A stretch of 64,000 nt of DNA from CAIQPS01 sp963843455 (lineage in GTDB: Bacteria; Actinomycetota; Thermoleophilia; RBG-16-64-13). This document shows positions 18,799 through 27,348 of the stretch, piece by piece. The notes beneath the pieces are model-generated. The model was not told where the DNA came from, ran no database searches, and saw only the letters and a list, made by a program, of their open reading frames with translations. Numbering within the stretch: the stretch's first letter is position 1; every line of letters starts with the position of its first letter. Position numbers and translations under genes: made by a program. The stretch is from the NCBI GenBank assembly GCA_963843455.1, contig CAWJKE010000006.1, positions 124,001 through 188,000 on the forward strand, written 5' to 3'.

Positions 18799-19487
18799 GC
18801 GCCCTGGGACCAGCGGCCGAACCACAAGAGACCCGGATCCTCTTGGTAGACGACCATCCCCTCGTCCGTCGGGCCTTGCGGGACATCCTCGAAAAGGAGC
18901 CGGACCTTCACGTCGTCGGCGAGGCGGGCGATGGCCGACAGGCGATAGAGATGACGGAGGAACACCATCCCGACATCGTCATCATGGACATCAGCATGCC
19001 CGTTCTGAACGGAGTGGAGGCCACCAAGCAGATCAAGGCCTCCAACCCCCTCACCGCGGTGTTGATCCTCACCGTCCATACCGATGTCGAGACGCTGTTC
19101 AGCATCCTTCAGGCGGGGGCCAGCGGGTATCTCGTCAAGTCCATCTTCGGCCCCGAGGTGATCCACACCATACGTGCCGTCATGGACGGAGACATGGTGC
19201 TCTCGGCAGAGGTCTCTCAAGAGGTCGTGAAATACGCCTTCCAGCACGGGACCAAGCCGGTCAGGCCGGTACCTCAGGACAGGATCTCGGCGAAGGGGAT
19301 GGAGATCCTTTCTTTGGCGGCCAAAGGCCTGTCGAACAAGGAGATAGGCGCAAGACTGGGAATCACCGAAGCCACGGTCAAGAGCTATTTTGTGGATGTG
19401 TTCCAGAAGTTGAACGTGCGCTCCCGCACCGAGGCCATCTTCGTCAGTCTCAAGTCAGGCATTCTCACGCTCGACGACTTGGGCTAG
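18795..19487 (+). CDS. NarL/FixJ-type response regulator
   Basis: 231 residues from GTG 18795, chosen because it overlaps the MarR stop and begins just before the receiver domain; a longer in-frame start would add 29 residues unlike a receiver. Receiver: acidic pair Asp19/Asp20, phospho-acceptor Asp65 in IVIMDISMP, Lys in LVK near 112. LuxR-type DNA-binding domain at the C-terminus (LAAKGLSNKEIGARLGITEATVKSYF). The convergent gene at 19534 encodes the matching kinase. It may control the TRAP transporter operon. Confidence 0.93.
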   Translation: MSALGPAAEPQETRILLVDDHPLVRRALRDILEKEPDLHVVGEAGDGRQAIEMTEEHHPDIVIMDISMPVLNGVEATKQIKASNPLTAVLILTVHTDVETLFSILQAGASGYLVKSIFGPEVIHTIRAVMDGDMVLSAEVSQEVVKYAFQHGTKPVRPVPQDRISAKGMEILSLAAKGLSNKEIGARLGITEATVKSYFVDVFQKLNVRSRTEAIFVSLKSGILTLDDLG

Positions 19488-19533
19488 GAAGGCCGCCGAA
19501 GCCCAGCGCACTCCGGCGGCGGGGCGTCGTTTT

Positions 19534-20667
19534 CTAGGCAGACCTCTCGGCCGCGTAGGGGATGGAGGCCCAAATCGTCGTGCCGTGCCCGGGGCCGGAC
19601 TCGACGCCCATCTCGCCGCCTATCGACAGTATTCGCTGCTCCATCCCGATGATGCCCAGCTTGCTCTTGGTCACGTATGCCGAGAGCCTGTCGGGCGGCT
19701 GGAATCCGATACCCTCATCCCTGATCTCCAGCAAGAGTCGGTTCTTCTCGAACTCCAGAGTGACCGTGCCGTCTTTTGCGTGCGCGTGCCGCTGTATGTT
19801 GTTGATCGCTTCCTGAGCGACGCGGAACACCGTGACTTCGGAAAGGCTCGACATCTTCTGCTCCTCCCCGACGACGATGATGTTCAGCCGACAGCCGTTC
19901 TGGCTGTTGCTGTTGTTGACGAGCCACCTGACTCCCGACACGAGCCCGAAGTTGTCCAATATGCTCGGCCTTAGGTTCATGCTCAGCCGTCTCAGATCGT
20001 CCATGGTCTGCAGCACTTCGCGCTTGATCCACAGGTTGCCATTGACTTGACTCTCCTCGGTCCCCGCGAGAGCGAGAGCTTCCGATTTGTTGGCTATCAC
20101 CATCAGGTTCTGCAGCGTTTCGTCGTGAAGTTCCTGGGCGATACGCCTGCGTTCGATCTCCTGGGTCTCGACGAGTTTGGCGATGTAAGCCTGCCGCGCC
20201 TGTTCGCGCTCGACGAAGTATCGTTTCTCGCTTTCACGCCACCGTCGTTCTCCCGTGACGATGGCGACGAGCAGGACGGGCAAGAGGAGTAGCGCCAGGT
20301 TGATCAGCACCGGGGCGTTCCACCAAGAAAGGACCGTCGGCAGCACCCAGATGAGCGCAAGGCACCATGCGAAGATACCCCCGGGCCAGGAGAGCGTCAG
20401 CGAACCGTAGACAATAGGCACCAAGAACAGCACGCCGAAAATGTGGTACCTGACCTCGACGCCTATCACGATGGATTCAAGCGCGTTCAGCCAGGGGGTG
20501 AGACGCCACACTCCCGAGACAAACCGTGACTCGGGCCAGGGCCACGCCTGGTAAACGAGCAGAAGCCCGGCCGAAAGGACGACCACCACCCAGAAGTGCG
20601 GGTTCTTCCCGACCCCGGTCGTCACAGACCTAAGTCTGACAAGCAGCGCGTCGGTCATAGCGGTCAA
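19534..20667 (-). CDS. Membrane sensor histidine kinase, HisKA_3 (NarX/DegS-like) type
   Basis: 377 residues. About four to five membrane segments in residues 25-138 with almost no extracytoplasmic domain, a short coiled coil, then the dimerisation motif IERRRIAQELHDETLQNL with phospho-acceptor His181, and an HATPase_c domain (QEAINNIQRHAHA N-box, DEGIGF, GIIGMEQR, GHGTTIWASIP). It converges on the NarL-type regulator, its likely partner. The lack of a sensory loop suggests it senses the membrane state or a lipophilic compound such as an aromatic. Confidence 0.92.
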   Translation of the reverse strand: MTAMTDALLVRLRSVTTGVGKNPHFWVVVVLSAGLLLVYQAWPWPESRFVSGVWRLTPWLNALESIVIGVEVRYHIFGVLFLVPIVYGSLTLSWPGGIFAWCLALIWVLPTVLSWWNAPVLINLALLLLPVLLVAIVTGERRWRESEKRYFVEREQARQAYIAKLVETQEIERRRIAQELHDETLQNLMVIANKSEALALAGTEESQVNGNLWIKREVLQTMDDLRRLSMNLRPSILDNFGLVSGVRWLVNNSNSQNGCRLNIIVVGEEQKMSSLSEVTVFRVAQEAINNIQRHAHAKDGTVTLEFEKNRLLLEIRDEGIGFQPPDRLSAYVTKSKLGIIGMEQRILSIGGEMGVESGPGHGTTIWASIPYAAERSA

Positions 20668-20810
20668 GATACCTCAGCAGGGAGGCCTTTCGCCATCTTT
20701 CGGCGGGAACTTCTGCTGGGCCCATCCCGAGTGTCGACCAAAGTTTGCCAACCAAAGTGATGGTAAGCGCTCTGGTCCTGCTGTACATACACGTTGTCGG
20801 GATGCCGCTA

Positions 20811-20834
20811 TTCGTATACGAACTCCGATACGTA
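20811..20834 (+). promoter_or_regulatory. 24-bp repeated regulatory element, copy 1 (upstream of dctP)
   Basis: Begins with the perfect 12-bp palindrome TTCGTATACGAA (20811-20822) and continues CTCCGATACGTA. It matches 24501-24524 at 23 of 24 positions. It lies in the 307-base gap 20668-20974 between the divergent kinase and TRAP genes. I see no other feature in that gap beyond the dctP ribosome-binding site. Likely an operator; the MarR paralogues at 18295 and 25589 are the best candidate binders. Confidence 0.65.
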
Positions 20835-20974
20835 GTAGCGGATCGTTCATTTCGACGGAGCTCCTGCGAGTGACAGGGCGGAACTTGAGGGGGTGGCAAT
20901 TAAGAAACAGCGCTGCGCGGGGTCTGAAGAATCGTGAAGAGACGAGTTCTTGAATCTTGGACAGGGGGAGTGAG

Positions 20975-22471
20975 ATGAAGAAAGCAAGATGGGCAGTCGG
21001 GCTCCTGGTTCTGGTGTTGGTGCTAGGTCTCGTATCGCTGATGGCAGCGTGCGGCGGGACCACAACTACCACCGCCGCACCGGCCACCACGGCGACAACC
21101 GCCGCCGGGCCGGCCACCACGGCGACAACCGCCGCTCCGACTACCACGACGGTGGCTGGAGTGCCCGACACCGGTCAGACTTATGAGCTGAAGATGGCCT
21201 TCCACGTTCCTAGCCGAGCCAGCATCGTGGGGGCCTACTACCAGCCCTGGGCGGATGCGGTCGCGAAGGCGACCAACAATCGGGTCACCATCAAGATGTA
21301 TGCGGAAGAGACCCTGGTGAAGGAGGCGGACCAGTACGACGCAGTCGTCTCCGGCCTCGCCGACCTCGCGTCGGTCACCGCGGATGCTACCCCGGGACGT
21401 TTCCCGAATGCGGAATTCTACGGTCTGCCTCAGTTGTTCCCCAGCGCTGAGGTGGGCGCAAAGGTGTACTGGGACGTTCTCCAGAAATACTCCGTGCCCA
21501 CCGAGTTGAAGGATGTGATGCTTCTGGGCACGCCGACCATTGCTCCGGCCCAGTACTTTGGGAACAAAGAAGCCAAAGTGCCCGCCGACATGAAGGGTCA
21601 GAGGGTAAGGTCCGGTGGACAGATCGAGGCCTGGCTCATCGAAGCACTGGGCGCTACCCCGGTAGAGATCAGTACCGGCGAGCTCTCGACGTCTATGGAG
21701 AGGGGGATGGCCGATTCCACCTTCTTGAGCTACTCCTTCGGCCTGATCACCGGTATCAAGGACGTCACCAAGTACCGCACCGAACTCGACGAGTTCTATC
21801 GAAGCTTCATGCTCATCATGAATAAGAAGGTGTGGGATTCCATGCCCACCGTCCTGCACGAACAGATAATGAGCGTCAGCGGGCCGGAGGCTTCCGCCAT
21901 CTACAGTGCAGCGAACGAAGCTCTCGCGGCAGAAGATAAGGCGGCCATAGAGGGCTCCGACAAAGGCGCGGGCAATCCTCCGATCTACGTGCCCACCGCG
22001 GAAGAGATGAAGCTGTGGGTAGATGCCTCCAAGCCGGTCTGGGACACCTGGGTTAAGAACACGGGTGGCGACGCTCAGGCGGTCGTCGACATGGCGGTGG
22101 AACTCGTCGCCAAGTATGCGGCTATGCCCCCGATCGAGGTGACCACGACGACCGCCGTCGCGGGCACCACGGGCATCTTCTTTGAATCCCTGGGCAGCGG
22201 CAAGGTCAAGGTCACAATATCGCCCGAAGCAGGCCAGAAGTTCGCAGTCTCCACGGAGGGCCCATTTGGTGCCAAGGTCGAGGCATTCGATGCCAGTGGC
22301 AAGAGCCTCGGCCCCCTCGCGATCCCCGAGTCGGCCGAGGGCGTGCTGGACTACTCCAAGGTAGCCGGCATCGCGAAGATCGTTGCCACCGATGTTGCGC
22401 ATGGTGGCGCTACGTACGAGTACCTCAGTCCCGTAAGCCAACGCGATGATGATCGGCCCTGGTCACCTTGA
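20975..22471 (+). CDS. dctP: TRAP transporter substrate-binding lipoprotein (DctP family)
   Basis: ATG 20975 after AGGGGGAG. Lipoprotein signal: a hydrophobic stretch ending LMAAC, then a Thr/Ala-rich linker to about residue 60, then a DctP domain (ELKMAFHVPSRASIVGAYYQPWADAVAKATN..., DMKGQRVRSGG, STSMERGMADST) and a C-terminal extension of about 100 residues separated by a second Thr-rich linker (VTTTTAVAGTTG). It binds an organic acid outside the membrane and delivers it to DctQM. The extension is not typical of DctP and may be a small beta domain. The stop lies inside the hairpin at 22451; one extra C near 22433 could hide an earlier TAA. Confidence 0.88.
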   Translation: MKKARWAVGLLVLVLVLGLVSLMAACGGTTTTTAAPATTATTAAGPATTATTAAPTTTTVAGVPDTGQTYELKMAFHVPSRASIVGAYYQPWADAVAKATNNRVTIKMYAEETLVKEADQYDAVVSGLADLASVTADATPGRFPNAEFYGLPQLFPSAEVGAKVYWDVLQKYSVPTELKDVMLLGTPTIAPAQYFGNKEAKVPADMKGQRVRSGGQIEAWLIEALGATPVEISTGELSTSMERGMADSTFLSYSFGLITGIKDVTKYRTELDEFYRSFMLIMNKKVWDSMPTVLHEQIMSVSGPEASAIYSAANEALAAEDKAAIEGSDKGAGNPPIYVPTAEEMKLWVDASKPVWDTWVKNTGGDAQAVVDMAVELVAKYAAMPPIEVTTTTAVAGTTGIFFESLGSGKVKVTISPEAGQKFAVSTEGPFGAKVEAFDASGKSLGPLAIPESAEGVLDYSKVAGIAKIVATDVAHGGATYEYLSPVSQRDDDRPWSP

Positions 22472-22483
22472 CCAGGGCCGATC
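22451..22483 (+). terminator. Perfect 15-bp-stem hairpin between dctP and dctQ
   Basis: GATCGGCCCTGGTCA (22451-22465), loop CCT, TGACCAGGGCCGATC (22469-22483). No T-run follows, and the next gene starts 20 bases later. It is more likely an mRNA-stabilising or partial-termination hairpin that keeps the binding protein more abundant than the membrane subunits. It overlaps the annotated dctP stop codon. Confidence 0.75.
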
Positions 22484-22503
22484 GCATCACTAGGAGGACA
22501 GCA

Positions 22504-23058
22504 ATGAGCGAACACGGGCGACCTGAGAGTGAGGCAGTAATGCCCGCCTCGGGGCTTGCCAAAGCTGCCAACTCCATCGAGGCCTTTATCAAGCCCGTCT
22601 ACACCTGGCTTGCCTACATAGGGTCCGCGGTCCTGGGCGCATTGGTCCTGGCGATGATCTGGTCCATAGTCGGCCGCCGCTTCTTCAATTCTCCCCTCAA
22701 GGGGTCCACCGAACTGACCCAGCTGGGGTTGGTGCTCATCACCTTTCTGGTCATAGGGTTCGAGCACATGGGGCGGCACGAGAAGATGACCGTAGACATC
22801 GTGTCCAAGCATTTGCCCCAGAAGATGCAGAACATCGTCCAACCCATCATCTACTTCCTGGGCATCGTCATCTTCTGCGTCCTCTGCTGGCAGTTGGTGG
22901 TGCTGGGACACACCTACCAGGATGCGCACCAGAGGACGCGGAACGTGCCCGTGCCCATCTATCCGTTCACGTACGTGGCGGCCTTCGGGATCTTCACCAT
23001 GATCCCCATCTTCGTAATGCGTCTTCTGAGATCTCTAGACGGGCTGGTGAAGAAATGA
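22504..23058 (+). CDS. dctQ: TRAP transporter small membrane subunit (DctQ family)
   Basis: 184 residues from ATG 22504, which follows AGGAGGACAGCA. Four membrane segments; family features GRRFFNSPLKGSTELTQLGL and MGRHEKMTVDIV between TM2 and TM3. It pairs with DctM to form the sodium-driven importer. The stop overlaps the DctM start (ATGA), so the two are coupled. Confidence 0.92.
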   Translation: MSEHGRPESEAVMPASGLAKAANSIEAFIKPVYTWLAYIGSAVLGALVLAMIWSIVGRRFFNSPLKGSTELTQLGLVLITFLVIGFEHMGRHEKMTVDIVSKHLPQKMQNIVQPIIYFLGIVIFCVLCWQLVVLGHTYQDAHQRTRNVPVPIYPFTYVAAFGIFTMIPIFVMRLLRSLDGLVKK

Positions 23059-24368
23059 CCGAGCTTCCGCTGTGGGCCATCGGACTCATAGGAGCAGGCC
23101 TCTTCTTCATCCTCATGTTCCTGAGGATGCACGTGGGACTGTCCTTGATGATAGCCGGGTTCGTGGGCATCTGGCTGTCGAGAGGCATGCCGGCCGCGCT
23201 GAATACGCTGGCAACGACAGTGTGGCGGGTGGGCAACTCCCAGTACCTGGTCGTGATCCCTCTCTTCGTTCTGATGGGCATCATCGCGGGACGGGCGGGG
23301 ATCACCGGGAACGCCTTTGGGACCTTCAACAAATGGGTCGGGCATTTCAGGGGCGGTCTGGCCATGGCGACGGTCGGCACCTGCGCTGCCTTTGGCGCGG
23401 TCTGCGGCGACAACATAGCCACCGCCGCAACTATGGACAAAGCGGCTCTGCCGGAGATGAGAAAGTACGGCTACGACGACCGGCTCTCATTTGGGGCCAT
23501 AGCGGCGGGCGGGAATCTGGGTATCTTGATCCCTCCGAGCACGGCGTTTGTAGTCTTCGGCTTCATAACGCAAACGTCCATAGCCGCGCTCTTCATCGCT
23601 GGGATAATACCGGGGATCATCTTGACCGCGATGTTCATGATTCAGATCGCCATTCAGTGCAAGATCAATCCCAGTCTTTCTTCGACGCAGCCGAAGGCCA
23701 GTTGGAAAGTCAGACTGAGTTCGCTCACGGGCATCGTCGGCATTCTCGTGGTGTTCGCAGTGGTAATGGGCGGCCTTCTCACCGGAACGTTCACGCCAAC
23801 GGAAGCGGGCGCCGCGGGTACGCTCGCCGTGATAGTTGTGGGCATAATCTATAAACAGATGAGCCTAAAGGTGATCGCCCACGCGCTGCTCGAAGCAACA
23901 GGAATATCAGCAATGATACTACTGCTCATCTTCGGAGCTCAATATTTCAGTCATTTCTTGACGACAAGCGAGATCGCTCCGGCCATCTCCAATGCTCTCG
24001 TGGAAGCAGAGCTCAGCAAGTATGCAGTACTGGGGCTCGTGGTTGTGCTGTACTTCATATTGGGCATGTTGATGGATATATGGTCGGTAATGATAATCAC
24101 CCTACCAATCTTCTTCCCCATACTCACAGATATGGGATTCGACCCCCTGCAACTAGGCGTCATAGCCATCCTGTGCATAATGGTGGGTTGCATCACTCCG
24201 CCGGTAGGGGTGGTGGTGTTCTCACTTGCTGGTATGCACAAAGAAGTGCCTATGTACACTATCTTCCGAGGATGCTGGCCATTCGTATGGACGATGCTCA
24301 TATTCTTGGTGGGCCTCATATTCCTGCCCATGCTGTCCACCTGGCTGCCGAATCTGATGTACGGGTGA
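23055..24368 (+). CDS. dctM: TRAP transporter large membrane subunit (DctM family)
   Basis: 437 residues, about 12 membrane segments. Family motifs: SLMIAGFVGIWL, GDNIATAATMDKAALPEMRKYGYDDRLSFGAIAAGGNLGILIPPS (residues about 115-158), and in the second half IMVGCITPPVGVVVF. It is the sodium/solute symport channel of the TRAP system. Operon dctPQM is complete. In this setting the cargo is probably an aromatic or aliphatic carboxylate; nothing in the sequence fixes it. Confidence 0.93.
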   Translation: MTELPLWAIGLIGAGLFFILMFLRMHVGLSLMIAGFVGIWLSRGMPAALNTLATTVWRVGNSQYLVVIPLFVLMGIIAGRAGITGNAFGTFNKWVGHFRGGLAMATVGTCAAFGAVCGDNIATAATMDKAALPEMRKYGYDDRLSFGAIAAGGNLGILIPPSTAFVVFGFITQTSIAALFIAGIIPGIILTAMFMIQIAIQCKINPSLSSTQPKASWKVRLSSLTGIVGILVVFAVVMGGLLTGTFTPTEAGAAGTLAVIVVGIIYKQMSLKVIAHALLEATGISAMILLLIFGAQYFSHFLTTSEIAPAISNALVEAELSKYAVLGLVVVLYFILGMLMDIWSVMIITLPIFFPILTDMGFDPLQLGVIAILCIMVGCITPPVGVVVFSLAGMHKEVPMYTIFRGCWPFVWTMLIFLVGLIFLPMLSTWLPNLMYG

Positions 24369-24390
24369 TGTGACCGCGATCCCCCTATAG

Positions 24391-24444
24391 CGATGGCGCC
24401 GGCCCGGTCATGCGCGCCCCCCCGCGCCGGGCCGGCGACCATCG
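24391..24444 (+). terminator. GC-rich hairpin after dctM
   Basis: CGATGG...GCCGGCCCGG (24391-24407) pairs with CCGGGCCGGC (24427-24436) and then CCATCG (24439-24444). The inner 10 bp are perfect. No T-run follows, so it may act as a transcript 3' end rather than a classical intrinsic terminator. It closes the TRAP operon. Confidence 0.6.
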
Positions 24445-24463
24445 CCTTCAAGTTGGACAATGC

Positions 24464-24524
24464 TTGACTTTCGTTTGGACGTTCGGTACCGTGAACTAAC
24501 TTCGTATACGAACTCTGATACGTA
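24464..24524 (+). promoter_or_regulatory. Candidate promoter and repeated 24-bp element, copy 2
   Basis: TTGACT (24464-24469), 17 bases, TACCGT (24487-24492) is a plausible though weak promoter. Directly downstream, 24501-24524 repeats the element of 20811-20834 with one change (T for C at the 16th base), again opening with TTCGTATACGAA. It ends 20 bases before the amidohydrolase ATG, overlapping the likely start of transcription, as a repressor site would. Confidence 0.65.
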
Positions 24525-24543
24525 TATCCCGGAGGTTTCGGCA

Positions 24544-25584
24544 ATGATCATCGATGCCAATATGCATTGGCTCCCGGAAGATCTCTTCAAGGACAAGGCA
24601 CTGCTGGATTCCTTTGTCAGCTGTGTCCCCAATTCCGATGACTGGTACGGCTGCCTCAAGCCGATGCCGGGGACCGATATGCAGCAGATCGTGCTGGAAA
24701 AGCCGGAGGGCTACGAGAATCTCAACTACGCCGAAAACCAGTACGACATCGGCACCCAGATCAAGGACATGGACGGCGCCGGCGTCGCTGCCGGCATCCT
24801 GCGGATCCCCTGCTGGCAAGAATGGCTCACGCTCGATATGTGCAGGCAGGTCAACGACAAGCTGTATGAACACATCAACAGGTATCCCGGCCGCTTCTAT
24901 ACGCTGGCGGTGGTACCGCCCTGGGGCACGCCAGACTGTCTGAAGGAAGCCGAGCGCTGCCTCGGCCGGTTGGGGTTCTCCGGGGTTCAGCTGGCCGTGC
25001 ACTACGGCAGACTGTATCTGGACGAGCCGGAGTTCAGGCCCTATTTTAGGGAACTCGACAAGCTGGACGTCCCCATCGTGGTGCACCACACGCCGCTGCC
25101 GGTGGATTACGCGTCGCTGCTCAAGTACACCAACCAGCGCCGTCAATACGGCCGGTGCGTCGACCAGGCCACCGGAGTAGGCCGGGAGATCTTCAGCGAT
25201 CTCTTCGAAGAGTGCCCTAACCTCAGACTCATCCACACCATGCTCGGCGGCGGATTCTTCACCTACGCCAACATGCTCGCGCCCCGCTCCCGGAAGTCCA
25301 AGGAAGAGTTGGAGCGTTTCGATAGCGCCGACACGGCGAGGGACCGTCTGGAGAAGAACATCTACTACGACACCTCCGGCGCCATGCAGTGGGGCAAGGC
25401 CCAGTTGGAATGCGCCGTCAAGGTCTGCGGGGCGGATCACATCCTGTACGGAAGCTCCTATCCCGTCAGGCGCGAGTGGTTCGCGACGGGTATCGATTTC
25501 GTGCGCGGCCTGGACATCTCCGACGACGACAAGGCCCTCATTCTGGGTGGAAATGCTTCCCGACTCTTCAAGATAGGGGGTTAA
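24544..25584 (+). CDS. Amidohydrolase-2 (ACMSD-like) family protein with altered metal site
   Basis: 346 residues from ATG 24544, after CGGAGG. TIM-barrel of the ACMSD/gamma-resorcylate decarboxylase/hydratase group: IDANMHW at the start, VVHHTPL at 179-185, LIHTMLGGG at 229-237, LYGSSYP at 301-307. The family normally has (E/H)xH near the N-terminus and GSDYP at the end; here the first ligand is Asn6 and the catalytic Asp is Ser305. His8, His181/182 and His231 remain. It may therefore use another metal, another mechanism, or be non-catalytic. Five bases separate it from the MarR gene, so regulator and enzyme share a transcript behind the 24501 element. Confidence 0.8.
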   Translation: MIIDANMHWLPEDLFKDKALLDSFVSCVPNSDDWYGCLKPMPGTDMQQIVLEKPEGYENLNYAENQYDIGTQIKDMDGAGVAAGILRIPCWQEWLTLDMCRQVNDKLYEHINRYPGRFYTLAVVPPWGTPDCLKEAERCLGRLGFSGVQLAVHYGRLYLDEPEFRPYFRELDKLDVPIVVHHTPLPVDYASLLKYTNQRRQYGRCVDQATGVGREIFSDLFEECPNLRLIHTMLGGGFFTYANMLAPRSRKSKEELERFDSADTARDRLEKNIYYDTSGAMQWGKAQLECAVKVCGADHILYGSSYPVRREWFATGIDFVRGLDISDDDKALILGGNASRLFKIGG

Positions 25585-25588
25585 GCCT

Positions 25589-26095
25589 ATGGCCGGCGAT
25601 GAGGCACCTGGTCCCGACGAGTATTTCATGTTGTGGGCACTTATCGCCCAGAACAGGGACGCCATGCTGAGAGCGCGCGAGAGGGACTACGCCCGCTTCG
25701 GCATCAGCAACGAACGACGGGCGGTCCTCTTCATCGTCGAGAACAACGGTGGGCACGCCACGCCTGTGGAGATAGCTCGGGGTCTCTTCCGCGAACTGCA
25801 TTCCGTCACCGAGATGTTGAAGAGGATGGAAGCAGACGGCCTGATAACCAGGCAAAAGGGTAGAGGTCGCTCGAAGATCGAGGTGACCCTGACCGAGGAG
25901 GGGCTGGATGTATTCAAGCAGTCCCTGCATAACGAAACCGACAGGCGGATATTCTCGGTGTTGACCAAGAGGGAGCGCGAGGGTCTGGCATCGACCCTCT
26001 TCAAGCTCAGAGGCAAGGTGCTCCAAGATCTTGGGATTCCGGAGTGGCATCTCAACTTCCCGCTTGACCCCAACGGCCGACGGGGGCAGCAATAG
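25589..26095 (+). CDS. MarR-family transcriptional regulator (paralogue of 18295)
   Basis: 168 residues with the same architecture as the protein at 18295: winged helix (ISNERRAVLFIVENNGG, TPVEIARGLFRELHSVTEMLKRMEADGLI), wing RQKGRGRSKIEVTLTEEGLDVF and tail LQDLGIPEWHL. The recognition-helix region differs little between the two, so both may read the same DNA site, most likely the 24-bp element. It is encoded behind one copy of that element, which would make it autoregulated. Confidence 0.88.
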   Translation: MAGDEAPGPDEYFMLWALIAQNRDAMLRARERDYARFGISNERRAVLFIVENNGGHATPVEIARGLFRELHSVTEMLKRMEADGLITRQKGRGRSKIEVTLTEEGLDVFKQSLHNETDRRIFSVLTKREREGLASTLFKLRGKVLQDLGIPEWHLNFPLDPNGRRGQQ

Positions 26096-26165
26096 GTCGG
26101 CGGCCGGTCCGCGCCCGGGCCAGACAGGTGGAAACTCTACGCAACGTTCAGAAAGGATAGAGATC

Positions 26166-27320
26166 ATGAGTCATCAATCAGGGATTCCCAAGGCGGCGCT
26201 GAACTCGCTCATCCAAATGGTGGACTACGACGCCCAGGTCAAGCCGGGTATGGAGGTCGTCATCCTGGCGCACACCGACGGCCTCTATGGCAGCGACAAC
26301 CTGGTCGACGAGCAGGCCGTTGGCTGGATGCAGGCCGTGGTGCAGTCGCGCGGCGCCAACTGTTCCATCCTCTGGATCGACGAGGTCATGAAGGTTCACC
26401 ATTGGCGCCTACCGCCGGTCGTCAAGGGCGCCATCGCCAACGCCGATCTGTTCATCAACACCTCCCTCGACCTGGCTATCGAAGAGGTCGCCGAGTTCCG
26501 CAAGTACATCGAAGAGGTCAAGACCTGGTATGTGCGGATGTTCCCCGTCACCGCCCCGCTTCTGACGACTGAGTGGGCGCAGACGCCGCACGAGCTCGTC
26601 ATCATGGTCCGCCACGTGAGCTCCGATCCTTTCATGACCCACGAGGCCAAATGGGTGATGACCGACCCCAACGGCACGCAGCTCGAAGGCTACAGTCTCG
26701 ATCCGGTGCAGCGCGCCGGCATCCCCGGCATGCCCTACAACTCGTGGCGCAGGGATGCGAGCCACTACATCCCGTATCCCGAGTGGGTCCATCCCCCGAT
26801 CAACTCCAAGGACGTCAACGGCGTCCTCTTCTTCGACTGCATGCTCCCTTGGTGGTCTCGCTACATGGGTGTCGACCCGTCCTGGAAGGAACCGGTCCGT
26901 GTGGACGTCAAGGACGGCCGCATGGTCAAGATCTCGGGCGGCAAAGAAGCCGACGCGATAGACCGCTTTCTGAAGATGATGGAAGGCAAGGTCGGCGACG
27001 GCATACGGAAGTTCGACACCTTCCACTTCGGCATCCACCCGAACGCGAAGGTCACCGACGCCCAGTGCCCGAACGCTATCTACAGGCGGATAATCGACCA
27101 CTCCCACACCTCGAACCTGCACTGGCACGTCGGCTCGGCGCCGGCCAATGAGAACTACAACTACTATCCGCACATCACCGCCGACATCCGCAACGCCACC
27201 CTCACGGTCAACGGCAAGCTTGTTTACGACAATGGCTACCTCGAGTGCCTGCAGGATCCTAGAGTGCTCGAAGTCGCTGCCAAGTACCCCGATCTTCCCG
27301 GCGTGCCCGACAAACTGTAA
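26166..27320 (+). CDS. Aminopeptidase-T/NicX-like (M29-type fold) protein
   Basis: 384 residues. The start ATG 26166 has AAAGGA upstream. Style of the M29/AmpT family, which also includes NicX 2,5-dihydroxypyridine dioxygenase: KPGMEVVILAHTDG near the start, IANADLFINTSLDL, a middle part (RYMGVDPSWKEPVRVDVKDGRMVKISGGKEAD) and a His-rich end (NLHWHVGSAPANENYNY, HITADI). These proteins use a dinuclear or mononuclear metal. In an aromatic catabolic island a ring-cleaving or hydrolytic role is possible, but a strict oxygenase would not fit an anaerobe. It lies between the MarR gene and the lactonase in one tight run. Confidence 0.6.
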   Translation: MSHQSGIPKAALNSLIQMVDYDAQVKPGMEVVILAHTDGLYGSDNLVDEQAVGWMQAVVQSRGANCSILWIDEVMKVHHWRLPPVVKGAIANADLFINTSLDLAIEEVAEFRKYIEEVKTWYVRMFPVTAPLLTTEWAQTPHELVIMVRHVSSDPFMTHEAKWVMTDPNGTQLEGYSLDPVQRAGIPGMPYNSWRRDASHYIPYPEWVHPPINSKDVNGVLFFDCMLPWWSRYMGVDPSWKEPVRVDVKDGRMVKISGGKEADAIDRFLKMMEGKVGDGIRKFDTFHFGIHPNAKVTDAQCPNAIYRRIIDHSHTSNLHWHVGSAPANENYNYYPHITADIRNATLTVNGKLVYDNGYLECLQDPRVLEVAAKYPDLPGVPDKL

Positions 27321-27348
27321 GCGACAAGCGACAAACGGGAGAAATGGC

